NCBI RefSeq assembly: GCF_000001735.4
Contig: NC_003070.9
Coordinates: 22,553,971 to 22,617,970 of the forward strand
DNA: 64,000 nucleotides
From: Arabidopsis thaliana
Taxonomy: Eukaryota > Streptophyta > Magnoliopsida > Brassicales > Brassicaceae
Direction: 5' to 3'
Below the pieces are notes generated by a model, which did no database searches, was not told where the DNA came from, and saw only the letters and a program-made list of their open reading frames with translations. Made by a program: the position numbers and the translations under genes. Below, piece by piece: positions 35,722 through 48,170 of the stretch. Numbering within the stretch: the stretch's first letter is position 1; the number at the start of each line of letters is the position of its first letter.

Positions 35722-37860
35722 TCTTTTGGGCGAGTGTTGGATTTGGTTTTTTGAAGAAAAGAGAATAGTTTATTTATAGAGAAAACTAAGGTTTTATAGT
35801 CTCCGAAAAGCATTTAATTGATTTGGAGGAGAAGTTGGTGATGGTTGAAAATTACGAACTTAAAATATATGGTTTGGTTTCGGTTCGATTTTTTTTTTTT
35901 GGTTTTATAGAAAGATATTAAACAAATTGTTGTAGTTTGGTTTGGTTTTTGTTTGGATTCATTCCATTTTAGTAAAACTCAAATCGTTGTTGACAAGCAG
36001 AAAATACGCAAGACTTCTGATGGTTCTCATATGTAAGTATGTAACCATAGGTCCGTTTTGTTAACAAGGGACGAGGATGGAGATTTCATGAACTATGGGT
36101 TAATGAAACTATTGATATTGTTACTCTCACTAGAGATTGTATGTAAAATATTATTTAGATTACACATAAGACATGGAAACTTAGATATACAGAGAGCCAA
36201 TACCTTTGGGCTAGCTAGTAGTGTTACCTAAATTTTGTAAGGTTATGTTACTTAGTTCTCCAGTTCGATTCTCATTTAATTTCAGAGGAACTATCGTACT
36301 CTCGATAGAGTTCCTCAATTAAAAACAAAAAAAAACAAAATAAAAAGAACTAAAGTGAGGAAAAACAAATTAAAGCTTGTGAGATTCTATAGTAAATGTA
36401 TAGCATTTATGCATACTTGTTAATGAATGAGGGTTGTGGTGTAAAACTATCGTTTAAAACTCATTTTTCAATTTATTATGTATTGTGTTCTTTGTAAAAT
36501 TCAGATTAGTGTTCTATCTCTCTCCACTATGTAATCAATCTTCAGTTGATTAATGAATATATTAGATGGGGGTTTAAATATTTTTAAAATCAAAATAAAT
36601 ATAGTTATTATTTTTGTAAATGTGGAGATACATGAATCATGATATCATTTCAGAATTTAAAGATTAATAAGGCAAAAATAAATATATATATATATATACT
36701 TTAAAAAGATGAAAATATATACACAAGATATAAAATGATTTTCAAGTAGAGAAGGAAAAAGAATAAATGACTAATGTCTCTATCTAAAAGTCATACTCTC
36801 TACTGGTCGGTCCTTTCTCATGATGGTCTAATTGCAATTTGGCAGTACAAACCCACAACTGACTTTATTGCAGACAACAGATGTGTCGACAGATGATTTT
36901 CCCACTTCACGTAACAGAAGAGAAAGTGCCATTAAGTTCCTCAGCTATCATCTACTTTTATTTTTCTTAAGCAAACTATGTTTTTTATTTATAACCATTT
37001 GAATTTTTCATTCCAACTAATCTTCCAAAGTATAATTAAAACCATTAAATTTATGTTAGAATCTGACCAACTAGTTTTCCATATTTGAGTAGTTTAGTCG
37101 TTGGGTGTTTTGTGCATGCATGATACACTATATATATATATAAGTATATATATATATATATAATTAAGTATATAACATATTATATCTTATCATTTTGTTT
37201 CTAAAATATATTTTTATGATAGTTGAATATTGTTTTCAACGATATACAAACTTCTTGGGGACCCTTTGTTCTGTGTTTGTTTTCTAAGAAAAGTCTATTT
37301 GAGAAAGAAAATTCATTCACAAGAAAACCCCACCTGTCTACTAAAGTGTATTTGGTTCACCCACCGTATTCCATGAAAATGATTTTTTCATATGCACTTC
37401 TCATAATTTCCTTTAAATTTTGGTCGTTAAAATGCTTGTACATTTATGTATTTAAGAAGACACTGTCTAAATTATAAACAAGTACAAATCTTTGAATATT
37501 CACTTTATATTTGTTTTCGAAAAATGTTGAATGGATGTGACTGCAAATATATATTATACTACATAATTATATCATAGTTAGTTGGTAGGAGAATCTTCAT
37601 CATAATGCTAGAGGGAATTCACCTAGCAATACATAAAAAAAAAAAAAAAAAGGCTCAAGCTTCAGATGTTGATTCTATTATTTTTTTGTCCTCGTCAAAA
37701 ACAGTGTAATTAATAATTCTCCAAAGTCCAAACATAGTTATCGATCGATAGCATAGCCAAAACAGCAAACACAAAAGAGAAGTTATGTGATAATATGTAA
37801 CTTTCTCCGGTATAACTTAACCCTAGAGTTTAAGCTAATTACATATCAGTGTTTACTAGT
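35722..37860. other. AT-rich intergenic region
   Basis: Contains TA microsatellites (about 36681-36700, 37128-37160), a SINE-like block at 36204-36345 and an A-run near 37639. The 84-codon frame at 37223-37477 lacks protein-like features. No gene supported. Confidence 0.5.
36204..36345 (+). mobile_element. tRNA-derived SINE-like sequence
   Basis: It begins CTTTGGGCTAGCTAGTAGTG (A-box-like) and carries CCAGTTCGATTCT (B-box-like) at 36260-36272. A hairpin follows (AGGAACTATCG at 36286-36296 with CGATAGAGTTCCT at 36303-36315), then an A-rich tail. No clear target duplication, so moderate support. Confidence 0.5.
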
Positions 37861-37899
37861 AGAGTGTCAATGGGAAGACAAAAGAAAGAACTCCCAGAG

Positions 37900-38240
37900 A
37901 TACATCCATTCATCTGATTAATCATCTCTGAGCCGCCTTTTCTGCTTTAGCAATTCGCTTAGCCAGGGTTTTTAACCTGCTCAATGGTCAAACCAGGGAA
38001 TTGAAGCTTCATAATCTCATAGACAGGTTGTGGCTTGCGTTTGGACACATGGAGCTGAGCTAATGAGCTAATGCCACTTCATAAGCTGCATTCATAGAAG
38101 TCCCCATTGTGGAATTGGAATCCTTGCATGGGCAGCAGCGTGCAAGACCAATTCAGCAGGGGCACCAACGTTAACAACTACTTCTGCATTCACATTCACA
38201 ACATCATCGTCAGGATCATCATGCAAGTAATCGTTTACCA
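37900..38240 (-). pseudogene. Unidentified protein-coding remnant
   Basis: On minus, three consecutive blocks in different frames read like real protein: DDPDDDVVNVNAEVVVNVGA, GAPAELVLHAAAHARIPIPQ; then MGTSMNAAYEVALAH; then AQLHVSKRKPQPVYEIMKLQ, FPGLTIEQVK; then AKRIAKAEKAAQR. In-frame stops and shifts separate them. GC content and codon-like pattern exceed the flanks. No introns are evident, so it may be a retrocopy fragment. I do not recognise the parent gene. Confidence 0.6.
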
Positions 38241-38658
38241 AAATTAAAAGAAATGATTACAATTCAAATACATTAAAGTTGATTTGTCATGTTGTTCGAA
38301 AAAAGTTTCCCCAAAAAGTTTTGCATCTTTAAAACACTTTCACGTTAGAACAAAGTTACAAATTGTGTAAACAATATGGGAGTTTCATCACTTTTTTTTT
38401 CTAACTTGAAAGGTAATTATTAGTATGTATATATATTTATGTAGATATAGAAAAAGTAGTTATGAAATTAGTTAGAAATGTACTGCTGAAAGTTAGTTTA
38501 TATATTATATACGATTGTGACTTACATAGTTTGAAGTTATGAAACAAGTGTTTTGACTTTAATTAACAAACTCTACTACTAGTTTACAAGAAAAAGTATC
38601 ACAACATTTAAGTGGTACTAATACTAGTTTACAATATATTGGTACACAACCAATTAAG

Positions 38659-39257
38659 TGGGTGATTGGTTCGTCTGTAACTGTAGATTTATTGCTGTAA
38701 AATTTTTGTTGTAGGTGTGATGGATATGGCTGTAGGTTTTATTGCTGTAGAAATTAGACTGTAGGTTTTATTTATATAATATTATTATTTAAAGAAATTG
38801 GTTGTAGAAATAAGATTTTGATTGTATGCATTTTTAAAAAAAAAAATATTATTGGTAAATTGTATTTATGTGTTATATAATATTATTCACAAATATAAAC
38901 TTAATTAATGTATATATATATATATATATATTAAAAAAATGTTAGTTATATATATATGTCATAAAGTAGATATTTACCTACTATTTATATCCATAAAACT
39001 ATATTTAATATATATATATATGAAAACTAGAGTAATATTTATAAGAAAATGAAAAAAAAAAAGAGAAAAATGTACGTATCTTCTAAAAACCATAAACTTG
39101 TACTTTAGAAAAACTTGTACTTATAGCCAAAATAATTAAGAAAATATTATTTGGGCTTTGAGAAAAAATAGGAAAGTTACAGCATAATTGTTTCAATTTT
39201 GATGATGTAACATTTTTGGTGGTTTTAAAAAATTTTTACAACCCAACCAATCATGCC
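38659..39257. mobile_element. hAT-type MITE
   Basis: The left end TGGGTGATTGGTTCGTCTGT and the right end (reverse complement GGCATGATTGGTTGGGTTGT) share the GATTGGTT core typical of plant hAT termini. Behind the left end the word CTGTAG recurs about five times (38680-38770), as in hAT subterminal transposase sites. The inside is AT-rich non-coding. I cannot see a perfect 8-bp duplication, so the ends may be off by a few bases. Confidence 0.6.
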
Positions 39258-39404
39258 TTAAATTCAAACTGAACTTTAAAAAGATAATTCAAAATAGACC
39301 CCCATTGACTTGAGAAAACAAAAAAGATCACACTTATTGATAAAAATTTTACTTCGAAGTTATTAAACAAATTCTGTTAAATATGTACTGTATTAAAACA
39401 TTCA

Positions 39405-39446
39405 CACACCTTCAATTTTTTTTTCTTTTTTCTTTCACACCTTCAA
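39405..39446 (-). repeat. 20-bp T/C-rich insert between 11-bp direct repeats
   Basis: CACACCTTCAA at 39405-39415 and 39436-39446 flank an insert which on minus is an A-rich run with scattered G. Same pattern as the other micro-insertions, but the repeat is short. Confidence 0.45.
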
Positions 39447-39785
39447 ATTTGAACAATCATTTAGCATAATACATCGACCACAAGTGTATATATTCATTTA
39501 CTTTATCTATTTTTTTATTGTAAAACCAACAAATAAATATTTACAAACCAAACTATATATTTCTCAAAATTATACACACACAAACAAAAAAAAAAACTAT
39601 GTAACTTCAAAGCGTTGACAAAAAAAAACCTTCAAGCTTCACAAATTAATAAACAGATTTTTTTTCTACTGTTAACTTTTTTTTCTTTTAAGTTAAATCC
39701 ACTCTGACTAATCTTCTTTTTCTATTTTTTTCTGTGTATAAAAAAGCCAATGAAAAAATTTTAACCAGAAAATAAAAACAGTAAA

Positions 39786-41016
39786 CTAAACCCCACGGCT
39801 AGTTATCTCTTTGTACTGTCTGAGAGACTCCATTCTCTGCAACTTCATCTCCTCATTAAACTTCTTTATAAACGCCTCAACTCGCCGATTCAACTCTTCC
39901 TGACTCAGCGACGGCTCTTTCCTCACCTTCGCCGTCTCCGCCAACTGATAATAATTAGTCCTGTCCCTAAACGTATCCGACTTCTTATAAACCGGTTTCA
40001 CCTCACCGTCAACTCCCCCGGAATCTCCACGTCCAAACGTGTCAGATCTCCGGTATAACTGTCTAGTCAACGGCGTTGATTTCCCTTCCGTTATCATCTT
40101 CCACGTATTCTCCAACGTCTCGTTCTTCTTCGGCTTCGTCACTCTCAAAGCTCTTCCACCTGAAGAAAAGTATAATGTTAGATTACATATTTACCCTTTG
40201 GTCCACCGACGCGTGTTTTCGACGCCACGCCATATTTGAATTTTCAAAAATAAAAAAATCTACCTAACCGTTTTTTTAACATGACGTCATCATCTTTTTG
40301 CTCTGTTTTTCTAATATCCAATTTTTTTTTAAAAAGTGAAGAATCAAATCAGTACCTTCTTGACTTGCTTTCATCAATTTCCGGTGACCGAACCTTGAAG
40401 TAACGAGAGGCTTCTCAATCGGAGGAAGATTCTCCGATTCGATCATCATCGGCGGCGGTATGACATCGGATTCAACCAGATCTGAATTCTCAACCATAAT
40501 CACACTCTTAAGCTCCTCTTCAATTTCATCCTCCGCCGTCGCCGCGCTATCTATAATCTTCTTCTCCTCCTCCTCATCGTCAAACACAACCGCCGTAACC
40601 GCCTCTGATTCCAGTTCCTCAGCCTCCAGATTCGCCACAACGAAACCAAAATGCGCACCAGTATCCAAATCCTTAACCTCCAGAATCCTCGGAGAAGCTT
40701 GATGTTGATTCACAATCGGCTCCTCCGTCTGGATCTTATAACCTCCACCACCGTACACGACGATCTCATCTTCTTCATCACGGTCATGGTGACTTCGGTA
40801 ATACTTAGAAGAAGCAACGATAGTGATGATAATTCCGTTGGTAACAACGTAAAGATACGGTGGTTTCAGCCATGACAACAAGGAGCTCCACAAGATCGGA
40901 GCTCGTGACACGGAGAAATCAACAGCTACCGGAACAGAGAGTTTCAGTAACAGAGCCACGGTGGCGACGCCGCTTGAGATTAGCACCGCCTTGGTTGTCA
41001 TCATCCACGAAACCAT
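39786..41016 (-). CDS. AT1G61260: DUF4408 / DUF761 membrane-associated protein
   Basis: Two exons: 41016-40356 and 40159-39786, with a 196-bp GT-AG intron; the join reads QEGGRALRV. The start MVSWMMTTKAVLISSGVATV opens with a hydrophobic segment. A second lies at PPYLYVVTNGIIITIVASS, the DUF4408 hallmark, so two N-terminal membrane passes are likely. The middle is acidic and low in complexity (DDEEEEKK, EDEIEEELKS). The C-terminus is a DUF761 motif, SQEELNRRVEAFIKKFNEEM then RLQR-type, ending EITSRGV. Plant proteins of this type are often called cotton-fibre-expressed; molecular function is unknown. The upstream 41.0-45.7 kb has no other gene. Confidence 0.9.
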
Positions 41017-41936
41017 TTTTTCCGATTTAAGCTTTCTCTCTCTTCTCTTCTTTCTTTTTAACGATTGTGAGTGTTCGTATGGGGATGTGTGTACGGTACA
41101 CGCTTCAGGATCAATTTTCTAATATATATAGGGAGGGAATTAACCTTTGATTTGATATCCACCGTTAGATCTACGCTTGATTAGATGGACGGTTAGGATT
41201 TATGGAGAGTGATGGCAAATGGGTCCGGTTAAATCCACCCGGTTTTAGTTTACATTATCGTCAGAGTAATTAACGATGACCATGAAACTAATTATGTGTT
41301 ACGTGTAAATATGTGTGTAATAAACACTGATGTAATCATGATTCATATTTGATAACTCTCTATTGAAAGTTACTGGTAGAATTTTTAAGGATATTCTAAT
41401 TCTTATGTATAGATTTTTAGATAGATGATAACCACTTTGATATAAATATCAACGAGAAAAGAATTATTGTTTATACAAGAACTAGCTATCAAAGTCAATT
41501 AAGAATTCTAGCTAGATTACCTTTTGTTAATGGAAATATATAATTTAGATTACTTTCCGCGAACGTGTAAGTCTTGCTAATCTTACACATCATTAACATT
41601 ACATAGTGTAAAATATTTTGACTACTTGATGTTAATTATTTTCGCTTACAATACATGTAATCCTGTTTTACACTGAAGTCTGAAACTCGTGTTTTCTTGT
41701 ACTGTATGTGACATGCATTACTTCAACAAAGGCATAATGTCAAAAAAAGAAAATTATTTATTTGGAACAAGGAAAATGAACGTAAACAAATTTAAGTTTT
41801 GGATAAAAATTGTTCTAGAAAGGCTGTAGATACGAAATCAAGTTTCTCCAGTACTAGGATGATGTTAGCGGAAATTAATATAGATTTACACCAAATTGAT
41901 TGAATAATATTAAATAAATCAATAAAAGTATCAATT

Positions 41937-41989
41937 AGTAATAATAGGTGATTTTGTGCCCATAAAAAAAAAGTAATAATAGGTGATTT
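41937..41989 (+). repeat. 17-bp A-tailed insert between perfect 18-bp direct repeats
   Basis: AGTAATAATAGGTGATTT stands at 41937-41954 and 41972-41989. The insert between is TGTGCCCAT followed by A8. Confidence 0.7.
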
Positions 41990-43314
41990 AAATTAGTAGT
42001 ATCACTTATTTTTTATACAAGTTAAAATAAGTGGCTGCAACCTAATTATTTTGTATGGCTAATCAGTCATACCAACTAAAAATTTAATAAAAGAAATTCC
42101 AACATTCATTTCAATATCTTCACCATCATAGAACGTAGATTCTGAAATCAAGTAGCGGCCACTTGACCATCATAGGAAACAACATTGAAAACGTAGATTC
42201 TGAATTCAAGTTACAAGCCGCTTGATATATCAAGATACCAAACCGAGGGCATAAAAAGAATATGTAGTAAATCAATGTGTTTTTGATTAATTATTAACTA
42301 TTAAGCAACGGATTTTTCAAATTAACTAAGTAATAGTTATATAAAATTTATAACGATGTTTGTCAAATTTTAATTAAATGTTGATTCAAGTTTTTTTTTT
42401 TAAGTTGTTTTGTAAGGGTGGTATTCTTACGTAAGTTAATGAATTTGAATTAATGATGGGCACATATAACCAGATTAGTCTGGAGACCAATAAAGTGGTA
42501 TGTATCAATGCATGAGTGTGGGCCGTGGGGAAAAGCATATATACTTACTAAATACAGTATAAAACTAAACCAACGCATTTTTTATTGAAGAGACAAGAGT
42601 CTTGTCGAGGAAAAAGTGCAACTATAGCTTCTGCATTAAGTATCTATATAAAATATTCATATTTTGACCATAATTTTTTTTAAGTCTTTTAAATGGAGTC
42701 GTCGGACTATGATTTTCTTATTTTGAGAGTAAAAAAATAAAAATAAAAAGGAAAAACCCCGGGAGTTCTATCATGAATTTTGAAGGTTCAAACAATCGAT
42801 ATTGTGCAAAAAAAACAAAAAACAAAAAACAAAAGGACTTGTTGTAAATCAAATCGATAGTGTGCAAAAAATAATATAAATTACTATATAAAAAATATAT
42901 ATATATATATAAATTACTATATTGTATGTAACATAACGGTAATATATATTGGACCGTTATAAGAGGAAAGGTTGTGACCCCAATTTGGGTCAGCACTTAG
43001 CAGCTGCAGCCCCACTGCTCGTGTCCAGCTGTGCTCCAGCTCCAAAGTTCACTTCGCAAGTGGCGCCACAAAACTTTTCCACTTTTGTTTCTGCTATTTA
43101 TTTACCAATATACGCCAGTTTTCTATAAATTTTAGTACAAGTTGATGCATGAAAATTTTGTTATGTGTGCTTTTTAGTCAGTTATTTGATAAACGTGGAA
43201 AATTCTGATTTACGGTATTCTTTTGAGTGAATTATTTTCACTCAGCATGGACTAGTCCAATGGTCCTAAACGGCATCATGATCTGGTAAATTGAAGAAAA
43301 TAAATTAAACCAAG

Positions 43315-43467
43315 TTGCTTTGGTCTACTGGTAAAGAGTGTTAATTCCACTATTTGGGTTTAAGTAACATTAGTCACCAAAATTCGAGTAATTTATCGGA
43401 TCTTACAATTAGTCTTTGGGCTTTGAAAACTTTTAGGATCACCTGCGTTTTATTATATAAAAAAAAC
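43315..43467 (+). mobile_element. tRNA-derived SINE-like sequence
   Basis: Starts TTGCTTTGGTCTACTGGTAAAG (A-box-like TGGTCTACTGG), has TTTGGGTTTAAGT (eroded B box) at about 43353-43365, then AAAATTCGAGTAA and a short A-run. It shares the CTTTGG.CTA opening with the block at 36204. Plant SB-type SINEs look like this; no clean target duplication. Confidence 0.5.
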
Positions 43468-43970
43468 TAATGATTTAATCACAACTTTATTATAGATTTT
43501 TTTTCTGATTCCTTATTTTTAATGTTTTGGAGTTCTTCTATTCTTATAAAGTGAAATGAAAATTGGAAAGTGAAACGCGTGAAAAGCCGACCATAAAACG
43601 CTCTCTTAACATTTATTTTTAATTTTTTTTGTTGCTTTTACTATATACTAGAGGAGATATATAAAGTTTTTTCTTTAGTATCATAAATATATTAATTTTT
43701 GGTATGATAAAGTATATTACTTGTTTGGCTTAAAAGATAAAATTGTTGGTCGGTCTACTAAATCAGCTTGAGATAATCAGATAGTGCTTTTGTTAATTTG
43801 ATAAAAAGTCAAAACATAGATTTAAAAAAAAAAAAATATTTCGTGAAATTATGTTTTTCAAAATCTTATACATTTTGATAGTTTCAGTTTGATGATTTAT
43901 TCGCAAATATATTTTCATGGTTCAATAGTTTATACATTACTTTCAATAATTTCTCTAATCCAAATATCCA

Positions 43971-44009
<39 letters not shown>
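43971..44009. repeat. ATT trinucleotide microsatellite
   Basis: Thirteen uninterrupted ATT units. Confidence 0.95.
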
Positions 44010-45400
44010 TCATCTAATCCAATTATTAGTCAATGAATACATGTTTCTTTAACATGCAAGTGTATTTAGGATTTAAATAAAATCGATTGCGATAGCTATT
44101 TAAGATATAGAGACAGGTTGTGGCGCACAACAACAATAAAAACGAAACGATATATGTCTGCGCACTCATCTATTAAACTAAAATCTGTTTACGTTATACA
44201 TATGTGTGTGCATGCTCCATGCATAAGTAACGCGTAACCTCATAAGTCGTAATTTATTAGAGATATTATAGACACAAGTTGATGATAAACCACCAGCATA
44301 AACTTGGCTTTTGTGTGAAAATTAAAGTTGCAAATGGTTGTACCATAAAGCTCAGACATCACGGAATCAGGAGTCTTTCGATAGAAATTTCGTAGAAATT
44401 GTGAAAGAACAAAACGACAACGTTTTCTTAACTGTCAAGTTTGACAACTGTTTTCTAGCTAGTGATGGGTAACCGTCATTTTCGTCCAACGGAAATAGAC
44501 TGTTGTGAGTTTCTTCTGAAGCTCCACGAATTTACGAACAGAACTCCACGTGTCGTTCAACGACGCAATGTCTAGACGTCACGCGCTTGGTATTGCGAGT
44601 GTGAATGATGCCATCTTGTTCCGGTAATTACTCGAGTATCATCACAACGGTTTTAGGAGAATTTATATGAAGATCCGTTACTTAGTGCACCGGCCAGAGC
44701 TAATAAGATACGATACGTGTCATTTTAGAAGACGTTGAAAATTTGGTCGACTTAGATCTTCTCGGTTGTTCGACAGAGATAATGTGAATAAATTACGGGA
44801 ATGGATAAATCAGTATGTAAGGAGACAAATGTAATAAATGGTGATACATACTAATATTTGAGTCTTTGACTGTTTCTATTAAAAACAAAGAAAGGAAATG
44901 ATAACGTTATTATTAAAGTAATTAACTTGAACATACGACAATTATTCAGTAGATAGAATAACTTAACAACTAAATATCCTTAACGTGTGTTTCGTAAGTC
45001 AAATACGCGTACGAGGTAGTTAATCAGTTCTTTAATTACTACTTTGCCCAAAAGTAACCCTTTTTATTGTAATTTGGTCGGTTTCAATTTCAATATGTAA
45101 AGAACGATCATAGTTTAGATGAATAGGGTTTGTGTGTTGTGACAATGTTTACTAACTAATGCATGCCCTACAAACAGCGGCAGTTAAACATGGTTTAACT
45201 AGTGAAATTTGGTGATACTTATATATCGGGCATAATTCTTAGCCAATAGAACAAACTGCTTAACTAAAGGTATTCACTCTTCTTAAAAAGAACTATAAAA
45301 CCAACGCTCAATAACATATAATACTTTTTTCTTAAACAAAAAAATAATAATACCTATAATACTCTGAACCCTTGGCAATGTTACGAGAAGCAAAAATTAC

Positions 45401-45453
45401 AATCAAATAGTTTTTTGTTTTGTTTGATATAATATGGTACAAATCAAATAGTT
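45401..45453 (-). repeat. 29-bp A-rich-tailed insert between 12-bp direct repeats
   Basis: AATCAAATAGTT at 45401-45412 and 45442-45453 flank an insert whose minus-strand reading ends CAAACAAAACAAAA. Confidence 0.5.
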
Positions 45454-45694
45454 AGAATAAAGATTAGTCATCATGGTCCAACGATACATTTCTTCTGTTT
45501 AACCAAAGGCAAAACCGGACTGATTAACCAAACCGAGAGAAATCAGAATTATTTCTTCTGTTTCTTTCCTCCACATACATTTGTTTCAATACAGATTCAC
45601 ACTCAGAGTTTGTTATAGTGAAGCCATGATTAAACAATATATCAAACTACTAGAGAAAAACTTGTGTTACCTACAAGAAAATTCAGTACAATAT

Positions 45695-48170
45695 TTAGGT
45701 GCTTTTGCAACTGGAGTCGGGTTGCTTTAAAGCATTCATTAATTTGGCGAGTCCCCCAATAGGTGCTATAATCATCACTAGAACCCCAAGAATGATGCAA
45801 ATCTGACCCCAAAAAAAAACATGTATTATTAGCTATAACAAGATTATCATCAATTGACAAAAAGACCAAAGGGAGGAGTTCCACTTGCCCAATTGATACA
45901 CCATGATAGACTAAATCTCTTTGGTTTCTTCAGGATCAGCCATATGATGCAAGGGATCTGAAAGAGAACTTCATTAATTTATATATATTTTGTTGAAGAT
46001 ATCAAGATCTGTTGATTGAGATAGACGATATGAAGATTGTAGGGGAATGTGGTTTGCTTCAAGATAGTCACCAAGAAGACTAGCTTTGCCTAGAAAATTT
46101 GGTTAAAATCTTTTAAGTGAACGATGCACTTGTTTTAACAAAAAAAAAAATTTGAAAAAAATTTTACATTTTATTCAAAAAAAGAAAGAAAGATATGTTG
46201 ATAGAGTTTAAGAGCTTACAAAGTATGTGGTCGGGGCAAATATGAATCCTCCAAAAAATGACAGCAAAGCACTGAAATGCGGTAGAGCGACTGCTATCCC
46301 CATCGTGGCGGCTGTGACATATATACAAGTTAGATCGTGTTTCTTTACAAAATATGTAATCTTGGTATGAAAATCACAGAGACATACCCACAAAAGTCCA
46401 ACGGATGGTAAACCGTAGAACTCTTGTTGGACTGAAGTGCCATTTCTTTATCATTACAGATTCGATCATGTCAAACACGGGCATTGCGTACACCTAGGAA
46501 AAGAAATATGAAGGCGGGTTTTTAGTAGTTAGAAGTTTTCTAATAGATAAGGTGTTTCTTGGTATATATACCTGGTAGCTTCCCATGAGATGTATAATCA
46601 CAAAAATGTTGGCCACAATTATAAGTCCCTTCGGGCCCCGGAGTGTTTTGAGAATGTTTTCTTCAACGTTGTTTCCGAATGTCCAAAACCCTACAAGGGC
46701 CACAGGGAAGTAACAGAAAGCTACAATAATATAGGCTACAATGGCTCCCTTCCACATGGGTCGTTTTGATGGATTTTCTGGTGTTGATGGAATCGTTGCT
46801 TGAATTTCTAAAACAACATTGTGACCTGCATACGCAAAAGCCATCTCCCCCAATGCGCCTAAGAAGGCTAATGGCACTGAGGTGTTGTTTCTTCTTTTAT
46901 ATCCATATTCAACATTGTTCGCGACACCCTTTGTCAGTGAAGCTACCCAAGCAATTGTGGAATAGCTATGGGAAAGTAATAAAACATAGGTCAGAGACCT
47001 CAATGTTATGTTTGCACAAGATATATGATATACGATTTTGTATAATCGCGAGAAGTGGTGTTCTATTAGCGGTGTTTTGGTCTTTTCCTTTTAATATTGG
47101 TTTTGAGAGTATTCTTTTTTCACGTTAGGTTTTAAGATTTCTTTAAATGCAATGTATCGTGGCCTATATAAGGTATCTTCCTCTTAATGAAAGAAATAAC
47201 TTCCAACAACTAACCTAATTCTATAAGAGAGACTTGGCTTAAGAGGAAGCTTAAACTAATATATTCTCTAGTTCTAAGGCTGGATTACTGACCACATGTT
47301 TATCGAGGTTAATCTAAAGCACAAGCTCATGATACATAGAAACAAAGAGGATGAGATTCACTTACCTCATAGACATGACGGCAGCTACCAAAGAGACACC
47401 GGAAATGGAGTTGAAATTTTTAAGAAGGGAAAGCACAAACTGTGAAGAGGCAAAGATCAAAATGAAGTGTCGAACTTTCAACTTTCTACACTCGTAGTCT
47501 CCCACAGAAAGTTGATGAATCTTTTTCAGTGATTCACCTCCTGTCACCATATACACTATGCAAGCACTTGTCTCAACAAGAAGTTGAAGCGGCACGACGA
47601 TGTACAAACCAAGCTTTTTGCCAAAGGCTGCTTGTCCTAGCTCGTGGTACCTATCAAACCGTTTCCCTTCAAACATTTCGTGCATCTCAATCATTTGCCA
47701 GAACGTGTATAACGTTATGACCCATGACAGGATCAACACCACAACTCCAGGTCCCCTGAAAACAAAATAATTTTTATATCTCTAGACTGACTCTTAAAAT
47801 ATAATTCTCAGGAAAAAGATATATACCATCCAAGTTCTGACATGGCGTAAGGGAGACCAAGAACTCCAGCACCAACTATGGCAGTGACGTTGTGGAAAGC
47901 TGAATAGTACCAATTAGCATTTCGTGATGCTGTAATTGGAAGCCAATCTTCCAGCTCAAATGATTGATCCTGTAAGTCTCTTAGAGTTTTCATTCCTCAA
48001 ATTTATATACGCAAAATTATCATCTTACGGCACATCAAGCTTCAAAAGCGGAACAAACTCTCTCAAGACCAAAGTTTCCAAATTCATTATAAACATGATC
48101 ATCACAAATAGCATACCTCAACAAGATCTTGGTTTAGGATCTGGTTTGACGAACTTGGGATTCCTTTCAT
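45695..48170 (-). CDS. AT1G61270: LHT-type amino acid transporter (AAAP family)
   Basis: Spliced gene on minus. The short exon 1 (48170-48119) encodes [18 protein letters not shown]; exon 2 (47969-47827) starts [20 protein letters not shown]. Later exons give [80 protein letters not shown]-type, [58 protein letters not shown] and [19 protein letters not shown]; stop TAA at 45697-45695. About ten hydrophobic passes. AFAYAGHN and [11 protein letters not shown] are hallmarks of lysine/histidine transporter-like proteins, H+-coupled carriers of broad amino acids at the plasma membrane. Exon 1 was added because the frame from 47993 (MKTLRDLQ) lies before the splice acceptor and lacks the family start. 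Substrate not known to me. Confidence 0.9.

Larger units (their letters stand above)
41017..45694. other. Long intergenic region
   Basis: No protein-coding gene seen in about 4.7 kb. TATATATAG near 41122 and a CTCTCTCTTCTCTTC leader belong to the DUF761 gene. Other contents: imperfect duplication at about 42121-42230 (ACGTAGATTCTGAA twice), a GC-richer patch at 42976-43075, a SINE-like block at 43315-43467, an ATT microsatellite at 43971-44009, and an unusual GC-richer, ACGT-rich stretch at 44390-44780. Confidence 0.5.

Noticed and set aside
37223-37477. 84-codon frame in AT-rich spacer
   Set aside because: Chance frame; hydrophobic composition follows from T-rich DNA.
40460-40702. 80-codon plus frame rich in Ser
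   Set aside because: Antisense of the acidic DUF761 exon.
45321-45370. TATAATACT twice around an A/T-rich stretch
   Set aside because: Only 9 bp in very AT-rich DNA; too likely by chance to count with the micro-insertions.
47969-47993. LHT start at MKTLRDLQ
   Set aside because: Those codons lie in the intron before the acceptor; exon 1 at 48170 gives the family start MKGIPSSS.
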